From positions 1 to 33,518 of the IMG/VR virus record IMGVR_UViG_3300025151_000153: DNA of 33,518 nucleotides; one strand, given 5' to 3'. Positions 10,401-18,506 of the stretch are shown here, piece by piece; within the stretch, counting starts at the first letter, position 1; each line of letters begins with the position of its first letter. Under the pieces are notes generated by a model. It was not told the origin of the DNA, did no database searches, and was given only the letters and a program-made list of their open reading frames with translations. The translations under genes and the position numbers were made by a program. This stretch comes from a virus.

Positions 10401-10773
10401 CCTCTTGAACGTGTGCGTTCCCTTGTCTTCGGTCTCTTTGCTGCTGAATTATTTTATTACTAAACTCGCTGGGAACATGAACGCCTTTGTCGAACCACTC
10501 ATCTCCGCTTGTTCTTGAGTAAACATTTGAGCCGTCAAACAGCAAGGTCTCATCATCGTACTGAGCAACGGCCACAGCAGCAGAAAGAGAACCTCCGCCA
10601 ACCTTTGACACGCCTTGCAGGTCAAAGCCTTCTCGTTTTTTAATCTGGCCTGTTTTCTCATATTGAACATTTTGAGCAGACAAGAGAGCCCCTGGCTTAA
10701 TTGTCTTGCCTGAGCTTTTTTCGTCAATTCCATCTAAGAAAGGAAGAGAGACTACATTTTTTTCAAGAGCCAT
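7432..10773 (-). CDS. Large tail hub / stabilisation-type structural protein
   Basis: The 1113-aa protein begins MALEKNVVSLPFLDGIDEKSS and has an early segment reading like 'genes under a list of bound values': SAQNVQYEKTGQIKKREGF (about 32-50). That opening is typical of phage stabilisation and tail-tube-type proteins in short-tailed phages, where it leads into a beta-propeller-like body. The remainder is beta-rich, with repeated YxxxxG and aromatic-strand patterns and no membrane segment. It follows the adaptor and the 102-aa protein, where the tail nozzle is expected. Assignment as a tail nozzle/hub protein rests on size, N-terminal pattern and order. Confidence 0.7.
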   Translation of the reverse strand: MALEKNVVSLPFLDGIDEKSSGKTIKPGALLSAQNVQYEKTGQIKKREGFDLQGVSKVGGGSLSAAVAVAQYDDETLLFDGSNVYSRTSGDEWFDKGVHVPSEFSNKIIQQQRDRRQGNAHVQEARVARVYAWQEYLFGPSAPGGKYYVKMRVEDATTGVVLRDNVTIAEYAFPGTGSNNQQLYDTPRVQCFAIDDYVFILWQDNGNIYYDSINCLNHTTINSYTVDATRTIVTDLHTSYPVFMADKAVNGYTDDEDQDDGSILVAWRNTGTTNAYSFKYFKRSTADLIMLGSTTLQIAYGTGVGEITPHFEAWKKDQAIGNDIFLKCLNDSTSASDYNIVFGTTHDNGSAKELRIITIKANLSAYLLSNGFLTNQHLLSGTAGTLTDGGSVHVWVETSNLGGGAVGDTVVQHRISHVTRERAATGGAITTVSNPTAWNSSITSDAFRYPSTGGKLYLAVSQVNDISLTRRSKAASAANLIDNSSRGLNNNIVIISSDDQLMAATPTGSCATCLTSEWIQRAPVTENVGGVDLYQIRRNLYGVQRITRKNTNTKYIFGASKFVGYEEYDPGVGGRANYKDNIFGISLCELDFDPDRPLASIEAGRSFAFTGGFLSGYDKSSIFEQGYVVYPAIQQIVEAAATGDGLAEPSSGDDYKYVAIYEWADANGNVHRSRPSLHESFIPSAANKKATIFVYPPSFSRKPESGRIKIVLYRTEPGGGVYYRIGSKSVSYPAEYSAEPFEDDGKNLDITANEQLYTVIARENDFMGSCSDIIAHRGRAAVVRSDDVVAYSKPIVDGEEIGFNDAFSFVLPADNSKVVGIESNLDHLLIFSEENAYFVSGEGPTALGEGPFTNIRMFAAGQGARRGSAHVDTPIGVFYQTERGIYLVRRDLSVVYHGAPVEDSSTRLLVGATLVDSTNEVRFLLSNSGTASGSDYYLIYNYYFQKWALWTVAYASSAWQVGEVYDGTVFLRATADGKIYKQASGVFQDDNSSGTPVDYNVILQTGFIAAAGLLHAQRVYRGMLIGDYVSDHTLSISAFYDYDLTSGTAYSKSITSSNDNPMLVRLHLDKQKCRSVSFKIGLTGSGECAKLDAISLEVGRRESSFKLESARTL

Positions 10774-11082
10774 TTAAAACACCCACAAACTTACTTCTAC
10801 ATCAGCAGAAGCCAAAAGAGGAATGTATCGCAAAGGTGCAACGTTGTCTGACTTGTCTACCTTGACTGTCGCATGGGCATCTTTCGAAACAACGATATAG
10901 CCTGAATAGTTCCTGTTTAATCCATGAAACACTCGATGCTTTGTTGTGCTTAGCTTTACGTTTTTTATTAATCTGCCAGGAGGCATTATTTCAGAGCGAA
11001 GAGCAACCGTGTATGATTCAATTTGGTCTTGAATCTTTGCCAAGTCAGCATCATTTACTCTATGCCTAATAAACTCAGCCAT
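10774..11082 (-). CDS. Small tail-associated protein
   Basis: This 102-aa protein lies between the adaptor gene and the large tail gene, with 2-base and zero-base gaps. The C-terminal half (about 50-102) is beta-strand-like and ends in VEVSLWVF. A segment around 47-64 (KHRVFHGLNRNYSGYIVV) resembles small proteins found at this place in other short-tailed phages. It could be part of the tail nozzle or a plug. No enzymatic motif is visible, so the function is unknown. Confidence 0.6.
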   Translation of the reverse strand: MAEFIRHRVNDADLAKIQDQIESYTVALRSEIMPPGRLIKNVKLSTTKHRVFHGLNRNYSGYIVVSKDAHATVKVDKSDNVAPLRYIPLLASADVEVSLWVF

Positions 11083-11084
11083 AA

Positions 11085-11792
11085 TTAAACCCGGTTAATG
11101 TAATTCCTGCCAAATGTTCCTGCTCTTGAGTCTGTTATCGCTGTCGGTTCGCCCTGGTCTCTATTGGAAGCAGCGTTTTCAATTCGCTCTTTTAGCTGCT
11201 GTTTTTGCACCATTAGCATCTGAACGTCCGACTCTTCTTTTTGTAGACATTTGATTGCGGCGTCTACGACCACATATTCTTCGTATCCAAATGCGACTGC
11301 ACGAGCCTTGCTCACAATCGTGGCACTGTCGTCACTTCCGCCAGTTGCAAACTGCTGAGCTTCTGGCACATAGTAAAGAGTGGCGGTCCCGGAAACCGTT
11401 GGAGACGGAATAAATTTAATCTCATTGCCCTGAATAGCGTACAGTGTATTGGTTACTCTACCCGCCACCACAGCCGGTGAGTTATACACGTTGCGCTCTT
11501 GGAATGAGAATCTACGAAGACGATATGTTGTTCCCCCAGTATCAAAGTCAACTCCCAGGGCTTTGTAAAATGCGCTCGGAAGAGTGCCGGGGTTGTCCGC
11601 GGGGAGCGTGAATGATTGCGTGCTAACATAGTAATCTTCATACCTGTCCACCAAGACATCATGTATCTCAGCCATTGCGACGTTAATATAACCTATCACT
11701 TCAGCATCAGTAACAAATGTAGACCCCTCCATGTCCGCTCTTTGACGGACTCGGTCGATAAGGTTTTGGAGCGTTGTGGTGTTGTTTGGCAT
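11085..11792 (-). CDS. Head-tail adaptor (portal-bound ring protein)
   Basis: The 235-aa protein opens with TLQNLIDRVRQRADMEGSTF followed by a helical DAEVIGYINVAMAEIHDVL segment. This pattern is common to phage adaptors and tail-tube A-type proteins that bind beneath the portal. A beta-rich centre (about 50-125) and a C-terminal helical region ending in an Arg-rich tail follow. The start is set by a G-rich ribosome-binding stretch that lies directly beyond the intrinsic terminator at 11804-11840, so read-through or another promoter must supply transcription. Confidence 0.7.
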   Translation of the reverse strand: MPNNTTTLQNLIDRVRQRADMEGSTFVTDAEVIGYINVAMAEIHDVLVDRYEDYYVSTQSFTLPADNPGTLPSAFYKALGVDFDTGGTTYRLRRFSFQERNVYNSPAVVAGRVTNTLYAIQGNEIKFIPSPTVSGTATLYYVPEAQQFATGGSDDSATIVSKARAVAFGYEEYVVVDAAIKCLQKEESDVQMLMVQKQQLKERIENAASNRDQGEPTAITDSRAGTFGRNYINRV

Positions 11793-11803
11793 GACGCCCC
11801 CCT

Positions 11804-11840
11804 AAAAAGAGAGGGGGCAAAGCCCCCATCTCAATTTTTT
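11804..11840 (-). terminator. Intrinsic terminator after the capsid gene block
   Basis: Read leftward, a GGGGGC stem with a 3-base loop pairs with GCCCCC, extended by GAGA/TCTC with one bulged base, and is followed at once by a run of five T. Rightward the same hairpin is followed by AATTTTTT, so it may act both ways. It lies between the 64-aa gene and the adaptor gene. It would reduce transcription beyond the highly needed capsid genes and so set protein ratios. Confidence 0.75.
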
Positions 11841-12033
11841 AATCTGCCGTGACTTGGTAGATGTCATGAATTGCCTGAGCAATCATTTCTCCATCGCCAC
11901 TCTCCATGGCTTTCAGGAAAGCATTACCTGCTGCCCGTCTTGCCATGCCTGTATCCTCTTCTTCGCCTCCGGCCTTAGCCTCGTGCGCTTTCTCAAGGAT
12001 TGCGAGAGCCAATGCTGGCTTACTTGCTGCCAT
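11839..12033 (-). CDS. Small helical protein of the capsid block, unknown
   Basis: The 64-aa protein starts at ATG 12033, which has GGAGG 7 bases upstream; a GTG one codon earlier is less likely. The protein is Ala/Glu-rich and helical, with NAFLKAMESGDGEMIAQAIH near the C-terminus. Its end overlaps the U-run side of the terminator. It probably belongs with the capsid genes, but I recognise no function. Confidence 0.6.
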   Translation of the reverse strand: MAASKPALALAILEKAHEAKAGGEEEDTGMARRAAGNAFLKAMESGDGEMIAQAIHDIYQVTAD

Positions 12034-12048
12034 CACTGGCCTCCTTTA

Positions 12049-12417
12049 TTATGTTACGCTGCTGTTTTTCAAAAGCAGCATAAAGGTAAACTCACCATCC
12101 GCGGGGGTCGCATCCGCTGTTCCTGCGGTGTCATGAGCTGCAAAGGTTACTGTTTTTGCGCTGGTAACATCATGCGCCTTTAAACGCATAAAGTCGTCGT
12201 CGTCAGCAGCCGCTATATTAAGAGTAGCGCTTGCGTGAAGCAGTCCTGAATATTTGTCATCCAGGGTAACGACAACCACGCCAGTTGAAAAGTCTCCGAC
12301 AGTAAAACCAATACCGTCGGTAACAGTGCAGGCTCCGCTGGCCACATCAACCCGGCCAGCAACAATCTTAAGCTCACGCTCAATTGCCTGCACATCTTTA
12401 AAATCTCTATTCGCCAT
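12049..12417 (-). CDS. Probable capsid decoration / minor head protein
   Basis: This 122-aa protein begins MANRDFKDVQAIERELKIVAG and continues with a beta-rich, Val/Thr/Asp-rich body (FTVGDFSTGVVVVTLDDKYS, residues about 37-56). Proteins with this opening and this type of body are frequent next to the major capsid gene in marine tailed phages and are usually described as virion proteins. It lies 26 bases beyond the major capsid gene, before the block terminator. Decoration of the capsid surface is inferred from size and order. Confidence 0.65.
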   Translation of the reverse strand: MANRDFKDVQAIERELKIVAGRVDVASGACTVTDGIGFTVGDFSTGVVVVTLDDKYSGLLHASATLNIAAADDDDFMRLKAHDVTSAKTVTFAAHDTAGTADATPADGEFTFMLLLKNSSVT

Positions 12418-12443
12418 AACTCAATCTCCCTTCTGAGTCTGAA

Positions 12444-13709
12444 TTATAGTGCAATACGAACGTTCCAGCCCGGAGCTGAACAGGCTACGTTGCCGTAAAA
12501 ACCGCAGCGTACCTCGTATGCATCTGCCGTGCTTTCGCGCAACATGTTGCTGCCATCAAGGTCAAGAATCTGTGGAGCAGCACCCAAAGAGTTGAGGCTC
12601 CATGTATCAAGCTGAAGACCCCATGCAACGTCTGGCTGGCAGTTTACATCTGGAATAACGTCAACTGTTCCAGCTGGTCCGTGAATCTTCATTGAAGAAA
12701 ATCCAACTGACGCATCAGAAGAGCTTACCTTGTCATACTGCACCTTAGAGCCCAGGGCTTTTTCAAGCTGTGAGTAATTCTTATAGTGCATCATTACGTG
12801 ACTAGGTGTTCCGCCGTTACGTGCTGCAAGGCTAAGACCTTCAATCAATGCTTCCTCAATTGGAAGAGCAGAGCCGTCGTAACGGTTACCGGCCAATCGG
12901 CTGGTATCAGTTGTTCGGGTTACGCCAAAAAGATCAGCGTTGTTTGAGTCAACAACTCGTGGACACCATGCTTCAAGGCCAGAAATCTTTGCGTTAAGGT
13001 CGCCCTTTTGAACAAAAACATCGCCTGCGTCCATGTTGGTCACTGTGCCGGTTACAGTAATTGTTCCAGCAGAACGATCAACTGAAGAAACCGTAATGTC
13101 TCCACTTTCCTGGTCAGAAGAATCAGGCTTTCCAAAACGTGAATCCGTTGAGGTGTCGGTTAATCCATCAAAGCAGTTTAAAACCATCCCAACTTCAAAG
13201 TTTGAAGTGTCTTCTGGGTTTGTCAGAGTAAAAGTTTGACTGCTCACTGAGCTGATTGTGCCAATTGCGCCGGTTCCATCGCGGTACATTGCAACAGCCA
13301 TAGAACGCTTCAGCGCGTGAATTGCACCGTCAACTTCCATGGTTGCGTAACGAACAAATGCGTCAGCGTTGCCCTGTGAGGCACGAATTGCTTCGTGGGT
13401 AATACTTGCGAAAGAATAATCACGAACACGGGTCAGCAAAAATTGCTTAACGCTTGAAGCGTTTGAGTTATCTTGGCCGTTTGCAAAAACAGCACTTCGG
13501 CGCTGTGGGCCGCTTACGATGATTGGAATCGGCATATTCTCGCCGCCAAAGCTTTCATACTTAGGCATGAGTGCCAAGAGAGGGTTGTTCTTGTAGACCA
13601 TCTCTTTGATTCGTTGTGGTTTATAATGCTCTTTTAGAGCTTCGGTAACCAGCGTTTCGCCGCTGTTTCCTGTGCCTGCCGCTGTTGTTGAAAATACACC
13701 AATAGCCAT
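12444..13709 (-). CDS. Major capsid protein
   Basis: The 421-aa protein follows the scaffold gene directly. The N-terminal arm is flexible and Gly/Thr-rich, followed by a helix with YKPQRIKEMVYKNNPLLALM, a common N-terminal pattern in HK97-fold capsid proteins. A helical spine region (about 95-145) leads into a beta-rich stretch at about 150-235 (SSVSSQTFTLTNPEDTSNF onward), which looks like an inserted surface domain. The C-terminus ends GWNVRIAL. The HK97 fold is inferred from position, length and pattern. Confidence 0.85.
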   Translation of the reverse strand: MAIGVFSTTAAGTGNSGETLVTEALKEHYKPQRIKEMVYKNNPLLALMPKYESFGGENMPIPIIVSGPQRRSAVFANGQDNSNASSVKQFLLTRVRDYSFASITHEAIRASQGNADAFVRYATMEVDGAIHALKRSMAVAMYRDGTGAIGTISSVSSQTFTLTNPEDTSNFEVGMVLNCFDGLTDTSTDSRFGKPDSSDQESGDITVSSVDRSAGTITVTGTVTNMDAGDVFVQKGDLNAKISGLEAWCPRVVDSNNADLFGVTRTTDTSRLAGNRYDGSALPIEEALIEGLSLAARNGGTPSHVMMHYKNYSQLEKALGSKVQYDKVSSSDASVGFSSMKIHGPAGTVDVIPDVNCQPDVAWGLQLDTWSLNSLGAAPQILDLDGSNMLRESTADAYEVRCGFYGNVACSAPGWNVRIAL

Positions 13710-13737
13710 TGTCTTCGCCTCGTATAGTTACAGCCCG

Positions 13738-14604
13738 TCAATTCCCATTCAGAATTTGCGCCATGCGCTTCAAGGATTCTGCTCGTGAGAGCATACCTCC
13801 ATCGCGCTCGGTCGTTTGGGCCGAGTTTTTGTTACTTAAAGTTTTTGGCCCGCCGTTGTTCGCTGGAGCCGCTGCTTCTTGAGACGCTTCTTGTTCGGCA
13901 GGAACTAATTTAGCTTTCCACCGCTCTTGTAGCTTTTGTGCACCAAAATAGTGTTCGGCCTCTTGTTCGTAATGGTCCTCAACTATTCTAGCGGCGTCGG
14001 AGTATTCCATGATTTCTTTGGTCTTAATGTAATGCTGCTGCATTACTTCCGCGACCAAATCATATGCCCCCCGATGCTTAACTAAAGCATACTGTTCATC
14101 ATTATCAACAAAGTTCTTTATGTTGTCAACAAGTGTTGCTCTGGCCCTATCAAGCCGTTTTGTCTCGGCGTCTTTTTGCTGCGCCTCATACGCGCTCTCG
14201 ATTTTCTCAAGACGCGCTTGCAGTTTTTCATTCTGCAAACGAAGCTGCTGCTCCTCTGTTGGGTTGCCTTCGTTAATGACTTGCTGCGTCAATTCATCAT
14301 AGCTGATTCCAAGCTGCGAAAGCAGTGCTGCTGGATTCTCTTTTGCCAGTCGCTGGATTTCTCCAAACTGGCCTTGAGAATTTTCAAGCTCCGCAATTCT
14401 TGCCTCCATCTGCTTAACAGCTGATTCTCTTTTTCGCAGTGCGCGTTCTTTTTTTGCAATTGCAGCAAATTGCCGGGAGGCAAGCGGCTCTTCTTTTGCC
14501 TGAACCTGCTCTTCTGCTTGCTCTTCTGCTGCTGACTCTTCTACTGCCTGCTCCACAACTTCTTGTGATGGAGCCTCTTCTGCTTGTACCGCTTCTTCTG
14601 TCAT
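13738..14604 (-). CDS. Head scaffolding protein
   Basis: This 288-aa protein is placed between portal and major capsid, the standard scaffold position. The first 45 residues are almost all Glu, Ala, Gln and Val. Coiled-coil segments follow (about 55-85 and 120-160), and the C-terminus is helical and basic-patched (SRAESLKRMAQILNGN). Lack of structured core, acidic N-terminus and a basic C-terminal capsid-binding helix are typical of phage scaffolds. I see no protease motif that would suggest a fused maturation protease. Confidence 0.8.
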   Translation of the reverse strand: MTEEAVQAEEAPSQEVVEQAVEESAAEEQAEEQVQAKEEPLASRQFAAIAKKERALRKRESAVKQMEARIAELENSQGQFGEIQRLAKENPAALLSQLGISYDELTQQVINEGNPTEEQQLRLQNEKLQARLEKIESAYEAQQKDAETKRLDRARATLVDNIKNFVDNDEQYALVKHRGAYDLVAEVMQQHYIKTKEIMEYSDAARIVEDHYEQEAEHYFGAQKLQERWKAKLVPAEQEASQEAAAPANNGGPKTLSNKNSAQTTERDGGMLSRAESLKRMAQILNGN

Positions 14605-14627
14605 ATTCGCTTAACCCCTTTAAGTTT

Positions 14628-16442
14628 TTATTGGATAGGAGCAGCCATTTGCTCGGCTGCAACTTCATCCGGTCCCAAGTTTGCTGGTGGAGCACCCATT
14701 TCGGGTCCTCCCATTGCTGGCGCTGGCGCAGTTGCCCCCTGTGCCATCGTCGAAAGCATATCGATAGCCTCCTGCATAAATCTTCGCAGAAGGTCCAAAT
14801 TCTCTTCAGGTGCATTGTTGATTTTCGCTCTCAAGTAAGCACTTTGAATCATTGCAATTGCCATCGAAAGGTTCATGAATGGCTCTGGCGGATGATATCG
14901 ACCGTGCTCAACCATATCTTCAATCATAAGCTTAATTCCGTCTGAAGATGCTGTTGCCAACTGGTTTACCGCCTCTAAATCTGGGTAATCCAGGAGCCCA
15001 CGAGCTTCTTGATTGTCAATCATCCCGGCCTGCACCATTTCAATGACTTTTTGAAGCTTCGCCGCTGGAGTTGTAGGCAAAAGTGAGGTGGGGTAGATCT
15101 TCATCACATATTGGTCCTTTTTTAGGTCAATATCGGACCATTTTATGGCCTGTATCTCTTTATCCCCATGACTAAGCACCTCGTAGGCGTCTCCTTCTTT
15201 GGAAATCTCCCTAGCAAGCTCAATCATCTGCTCAGCAGCCTCTAAAAACAGCTTTTCGTAATGCTGAGCCACAATCATAAAGCGCTCGGTCTCAATGTCT
15301 TGAAATTCACGCAATGCAACACCGGAATCCAGTCCAGAAGGCTTTTTAGACTGAGCAGCAAGCTGAGAAATGCCTGCAATTTCATATGCACGCGAATACA
15401 GCCTGTCCAGGTGAGCAAAAACCTCCGGAGAGGTTGTTCTCGGTGCCACCATTTGCGGAGGCGTTCCATTGTACTTAACAATGCCCCAAATTTCATTATT
15501 TAGGTGCCCTGGAACAATCTCAGACCCATTTTCAATGAAGACCTTTGGGGTGGCGAGGTGCATCTGCTCCTGAATCATAGATAGCAAATTATTGATTTCT
15601 AGTTGTAATCCTGTGAGCTGCTCAGCAAGCCCCTGCCCCCAAAAGCCCATTAATCGGTTCGACCAGCGAATAAATACGAAAGGAAAATCGCTTCTTTCCC
15701 ATGGCTCGTCTAAAAGTGTGCAATTTTCGATTGCAATGACTCTTCGGCCATCTCCTGCGCCCTCATAACAAGGCAAATGCCATGCTTCGATGCATTCAAC
15801 TTGCTCAGAAGCCTTATATTCAGAATGGCCTTCTCCGTAGCTTACTGCTTCGTTGATTTTCTTCTCTGCCTCGGGAAACATGCCAACCAAAACGTCTTTG
15901 GCCATAATCTTGCGCCGAAACATCTGGCGAGGCTTCGCATACCGAGATTCATGGTCATCAACCAAGATTTCACCCGGAAATACGCGCTCTACTTCAATTT
16001 TTCCGTCGCCCTGGTAAATATACATGCAGCCAGTGCCAAAAACACATGCATCCATGAAAACTTGCGGAGCAATCGAGTAAATGTCGGTTGCATAAAACTG
16101 ACCATCAGTAAAACGCTCCAAAAGCTTAGCTTTCTTCTGCATAGACCAATTTCCGCCATGAGTAAGGTATGTAGCTCTTGGCCGAGCCTTGGCAACCTTG
16201 GCCGTTACGGTGTCACACATGCTTTGAATGATGTTGAGCGTAACTCGGTGATTTGTGTTTGGTGTATTGCTCATGTCACCAAAGGAGGCCATGTCGGTAT
16301 AGTGAGCGTTGCCATAAAGGGACATGTGAGCAACATTGTCTTGCTCTCTTCCGCCTTGGACACCAACAATTCCAGCAACAGCCGAAAACAGCTCCTCATG
16401 AGGGTCTGATTTTTCGTTCCACCAGTAATTTACAATCTTCAT
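14628..16442 (-). CDS. Portal protein
   Basis: The 604-aa protein lies between terminase and scaffold. Portal-like features include the N-terminal NIIQSMCDTVTAKVAKARP segment (about 71-89), a wing region, FVFIRWSNRLMGFWGQGLAE (about 257-276) leading into a helix that contacts DNA, and a long alpha-helical C-terminal part. The last 45 residues are Pro/Ala/Met-rich and probably disordered. Length is in the usual range for short-tailed phages. It forms the dodecameric ring through which the terminase pumps DNA. Confidence 0.85.
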   Translation of the reverse strand: MKIVNYWWNEKSDPHEELFSAVAGIVGVQGGREQDNVAHMSLYGNAHYTDMASFGDMSNTPNTNHRVTLNIIQSMCDTVTAKVAKARPRATYLTHGGNWSMQKKAKLLERFTDGQFYATDIYSIAPQVFMDACVFGTGCMYIYQGDGKIEVERVFPGEILVDDHESRYAKPRQMFRRKIMAKDVLVGMFPEAEKKINEAVSYGEGHSEYKASEQVECIEAWHLPCYEGAGDGRRVIAIENCTLLDEPWERSDFPFVFIRWSNRLMGFWGQGLAEQLTGLQLEINNLLSMIQEQMHLATPKVFIENGSEIVPGHLNNEIWGIVKYNGTPPQMVAPRTTSPEVFAHLDRLYSRAYEIAGISQLAAQSKKPSGLDSGVALREFQDIETERFMIVAQHYEKLFLEAAEQMIELAREISKEGDAYEVLSHGDKEIQAIKWSDIDLKKDQYVMKIYPTSLLPTTPAAKLQKVIEMVQAGMIDNQEARGLLDYPDLEAVNQLATASSDGIKLMIEDMVEHGRYHPPEPFMNLSMAIAMIQSAYLRAKINNAPEENLDLLRRFMQEAIDMLSTMAQGATAPAPAMGGPEMGAPPANLGPDEVAAEQMAAPIQ

Positions 16443-16455
16443 TGTCTCGCACCTT

Positions 16456-17877
16456 TTAGTTTAGTGTCCATCTGTCCTGCCACCATGGTCCATCAACAGC
16501 ACTGTTTTTTGCCAAGGTTGATTCCCACATGCGTCGCTCTTCTTTGCTCCAGCCTTCTGGAGTCGTGTCGATTTCTTCTTGAAAGGTATAGTGCCGACTT
16601 TCGCGCCACATATAAAGCGCAGCATCACTTAAGTGGTTGTCAAAGCGAGCATCTTCGCGCTTTCCTGAGTCATCCCATTGCAAAATATCCCACTCTTTCA
16701 GGATTTCTCTGTCGATGATTTTAAGCTTACCTGTCGCAAGGTCATCATTCATCATCTCGATGTAGGTGACCTTGTTTCGCTTCTCGGCAGCCTTGAGCGG
16801 AAGCCCGTGCCTTTTTCTAAATTCCTCAACAATCGATTTACCCAGACCGCCCGTATCAGCCACCATGCCAATGAAGTGGTAGGTGTTTTCCATGGAGCGT
16901 ATTTCTTCAGCAATCTCTGTTGGTAGCATGTGGCTTTTCTTAAAAGAATCCACAATGTACAAATCTGGCAAGTCTCGGCAAAACGCACCCACCACAAAGG
17001 CCGTGGCATCTTCATAGCCTAAATCCACCCCCAGCACGTATTCCCAATCATGGTCATGACTCAGTGTGTCAGCTAGGTTTTTCTCGCCATACTTATAAAT
17101 CAGGCTATCGTCAGATTTGACCCACTGGCCTCGCCACTCACGCATATAAACCGGGCTAGTATCTGACCAGCCGCGTTTTTTCCTTCTGTCTGCAAGCCAC
17201 TTAGATGCATGAGGAACATGCGGGTTTTCCAGAATGGTCCAAGAATGATTCGAGTATTCATCCCTAAGCCCAGTTGTGGCTTCAAAGAAAATCCCCGAGC
17301 AATGACTTGCCGGGGTCCCAATCATTGCCAATGTGCCATCGTAATCGATTAGGGCAGGTTCTAAAACTTCCTCAATAAGAGAAGTTAAGTGAGGACCAAA
17401 AGATGCGGCCTCATCAATAACAACCAGCTGGTACGCAGAGCCCCGGAGCTTATCAATCTCAGCCTCATCATCTGCACCAGACATAATGATTTGAGAACCG
17501 TTGGGAAGAATTGCAATAAGCTCCGAGGCGTTGAATTTAATGCCCAGCATGTATTTCTTATCAGCCATCTTTAGCTCTCGCCACATCAGCCGTTTGGCCG
17601 ACCGACGAGTCAGAGCAATATATGCACAAATGGTGTGGGGAGATTGGTGCGCTGCCTCCAGCAAGTAATAGCACGAGGCATATGTCTTGCCCGCACGTCT
17701 GGAACACAGCGCGGTCTTGGTTTTACATGGATCGTCGATGAAGTCCAACTGATAATTGAATAAATCATCTCGCCACTTGTAGACGCGCTCGCCACTGACT
17801 TCTTCCTCTGTCAGGGCAGAGGTATCCGCTTTTCTTTTGACCAGTTCGCGGATTATGTCGTGGCGTTCGTACTTCAT
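16456..17877 (-). CDS. terL: Terminase large subunit (packaging ATPase and nuclease)
   Basis: This 473-aa protein drives DNA into the procapsid and cuts the concatemer. The N-terminal ATPase has a Walker A variant SRRAGKT (59-65) and Walker B VVIDEA (152-157), with the catalytic Glu at 156. The C-terminal RNase H-like nuclease shows the usual acidic residues: D285 in GVDLGYED, D341 in VADTGG, and D418 in NHLSDAA. Length is normal for the family. The ATG overlaps the TGA of the preceding 74-aa gene. No intein or break is seen. Confidence 0.95.
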   Translation of the reverse strand: MKYERHDIIRELVKRKADTSALTEEEVSGERVYKWRDDLFNYQLDFIDDPCKTKTALCSRRAGKTYASCYYLLEAAHQSPHTICAYIALTRRSAKRLMWRELKMADKKYMLGIKFNASELIAILPNGSQIIMSGADDEAEIDKLRGSAYQLVVIDEAASFGPHLTSLIEEVLEPALIDYDGTLAMIGTPASHCSGIFFEATTGLRDEYSNHSWTILENPHVPHASKWLADRRKKRGWSDTSPVYMREWRGQWVKSDDSLIYKYGEKNLADTLSHDHDWEYVLGVDLGYEDATAFVVGAFCRDLPDLYIVDSFKKSHMLPTEIAEEIRSMENTYHFIGMVADTGGLGKSIVEEFRKRHGLPLKAAEKRNKVTYIEMMNDDLATGKLKIIDREILKEWDILQWDDSGKREDARFDNHLSDAALYMWRESRHYTFQEEIDTTPEGWSKEERRMWESTLAKNSAVDGPWWQDRWTLN

Positions 17878-18098
17878 GCTACTTTCTTGGGACGACCCCG
17901 TGCAACCTTCTCAATCTTCATCCAGCTAATAGCTGTCAAAGGAATGACAAACGTTCCTTTGGTTTTGTGGCTAACAGTCACAAAGTCCTTCTCCAGTTTC
18001 AAATCATAATCAGCATAATTTGGATTCTCAACGCTTATATAATTGTTGTTAAGAAGTGGTTGTGATGTGCTGTTTAACTGTATCGCTAAAACCTTCAT
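17874..18098 (-). CDS. Small protein with AT-hook-like basic tail
   Basis: The 74-aa protein has a beta-rich body and ends in KVARGRPKKVA. GRP flanked by basic residues is the core of an AT-hook, a minor-groove DNA-binding motif. It overlaps the large terminase start by 4 bases and abuts the acetyltransferase-like gene. Involvement in packaging or DNA binding is a guess from this context. I recognise no family. Confidence 0.55.
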   Translation of the reverse strand: MKVLAIQLNSTSQPLLNNNYISVENPNYADYDLKLEKDFVTVSHKTKGTFVIPLTAISWMKIEKVARGRPKKVA

Positions 18099-18506
18099 TT
18101 AGGTGTCCTCCATAAACGCTTTTAAAACATCAGCATGTTGCAGCTGAGGGCTATAAATTATTCTATCTGTCATCCACGGGGCCATATAAGCAGCCATTAC
18201 AGGCTCGCGCAAACCGGCCTTCTCAATCAGCCGCTTACCAACCCCGAACCCCCGAAAGGGCTTTTTCACATACATAAACTGAGCAACTGGCCCAACGTGG
18301 CAAATCCACCCGGCAATCGTATCATCATCGCCCTCTGGTGTGGCAACCCAAACACTGCCCATCTCCATCGCGCCTTTTATAATCTGAGTCTGTAATTTAA
18401 ACACAGCCCACTTTGGCTGCTGCCGATTCAGCCCAGCATAAGCCCTTGTCCACGATGAGAGTATAAAGTTGGTGTCCGCCTCACCAGCCTGCCTAATATC
18501 TATCAC
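18099..18506 (-). CDS. GNAT-type N-acetyltransferase-like protein
   Basis: The 135-aa protein carries the acetyl-CoA-binding motif A of the GNAT fold as RGFGVGKRL (85-93), preceded by a beta strand (AQFMYVKKPF), with an N-terminal IRQAGEADTNFI pattern typical of GNAT beta1-alpha1. It is somewhat short for the family (usually about 150 residues), and the C-terminal strand pair is not obvious. It sits in the packaging operon with ATGA overlap to the 100-aa gene. The substrate is unknown; modification of a host or virion protein is possible. Confidence 0.65.
   Translation of the reverse strand: MIDIRQAGEADTNFILSSWTRAYAGLNRQQPKWAVFKLQTQIIKGAMEMGSVWVATPEGDDDTIAGWICHVGPVAQFMYVKKPFRGFGVGKRLIEKAGLREPVMAAYMAPWMTDRIIYSPQLQHADVLKAFMEDT

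Noticed and set aside
14414-14945. Long alternative frames on both strands over the scaffold/portal junction
   Set aside because: The repetitive Glu/Ala/Gln codons of the scaffold gene leave other frames open by composition. The scaffold and portal readings fit their neighbours.
15777-16409. 210-codon rightward frame inside the portal gene
   Set aside because: It is a shadow of the portal gene on the opposite strand with no ribosome-binding site and no domain pattern.
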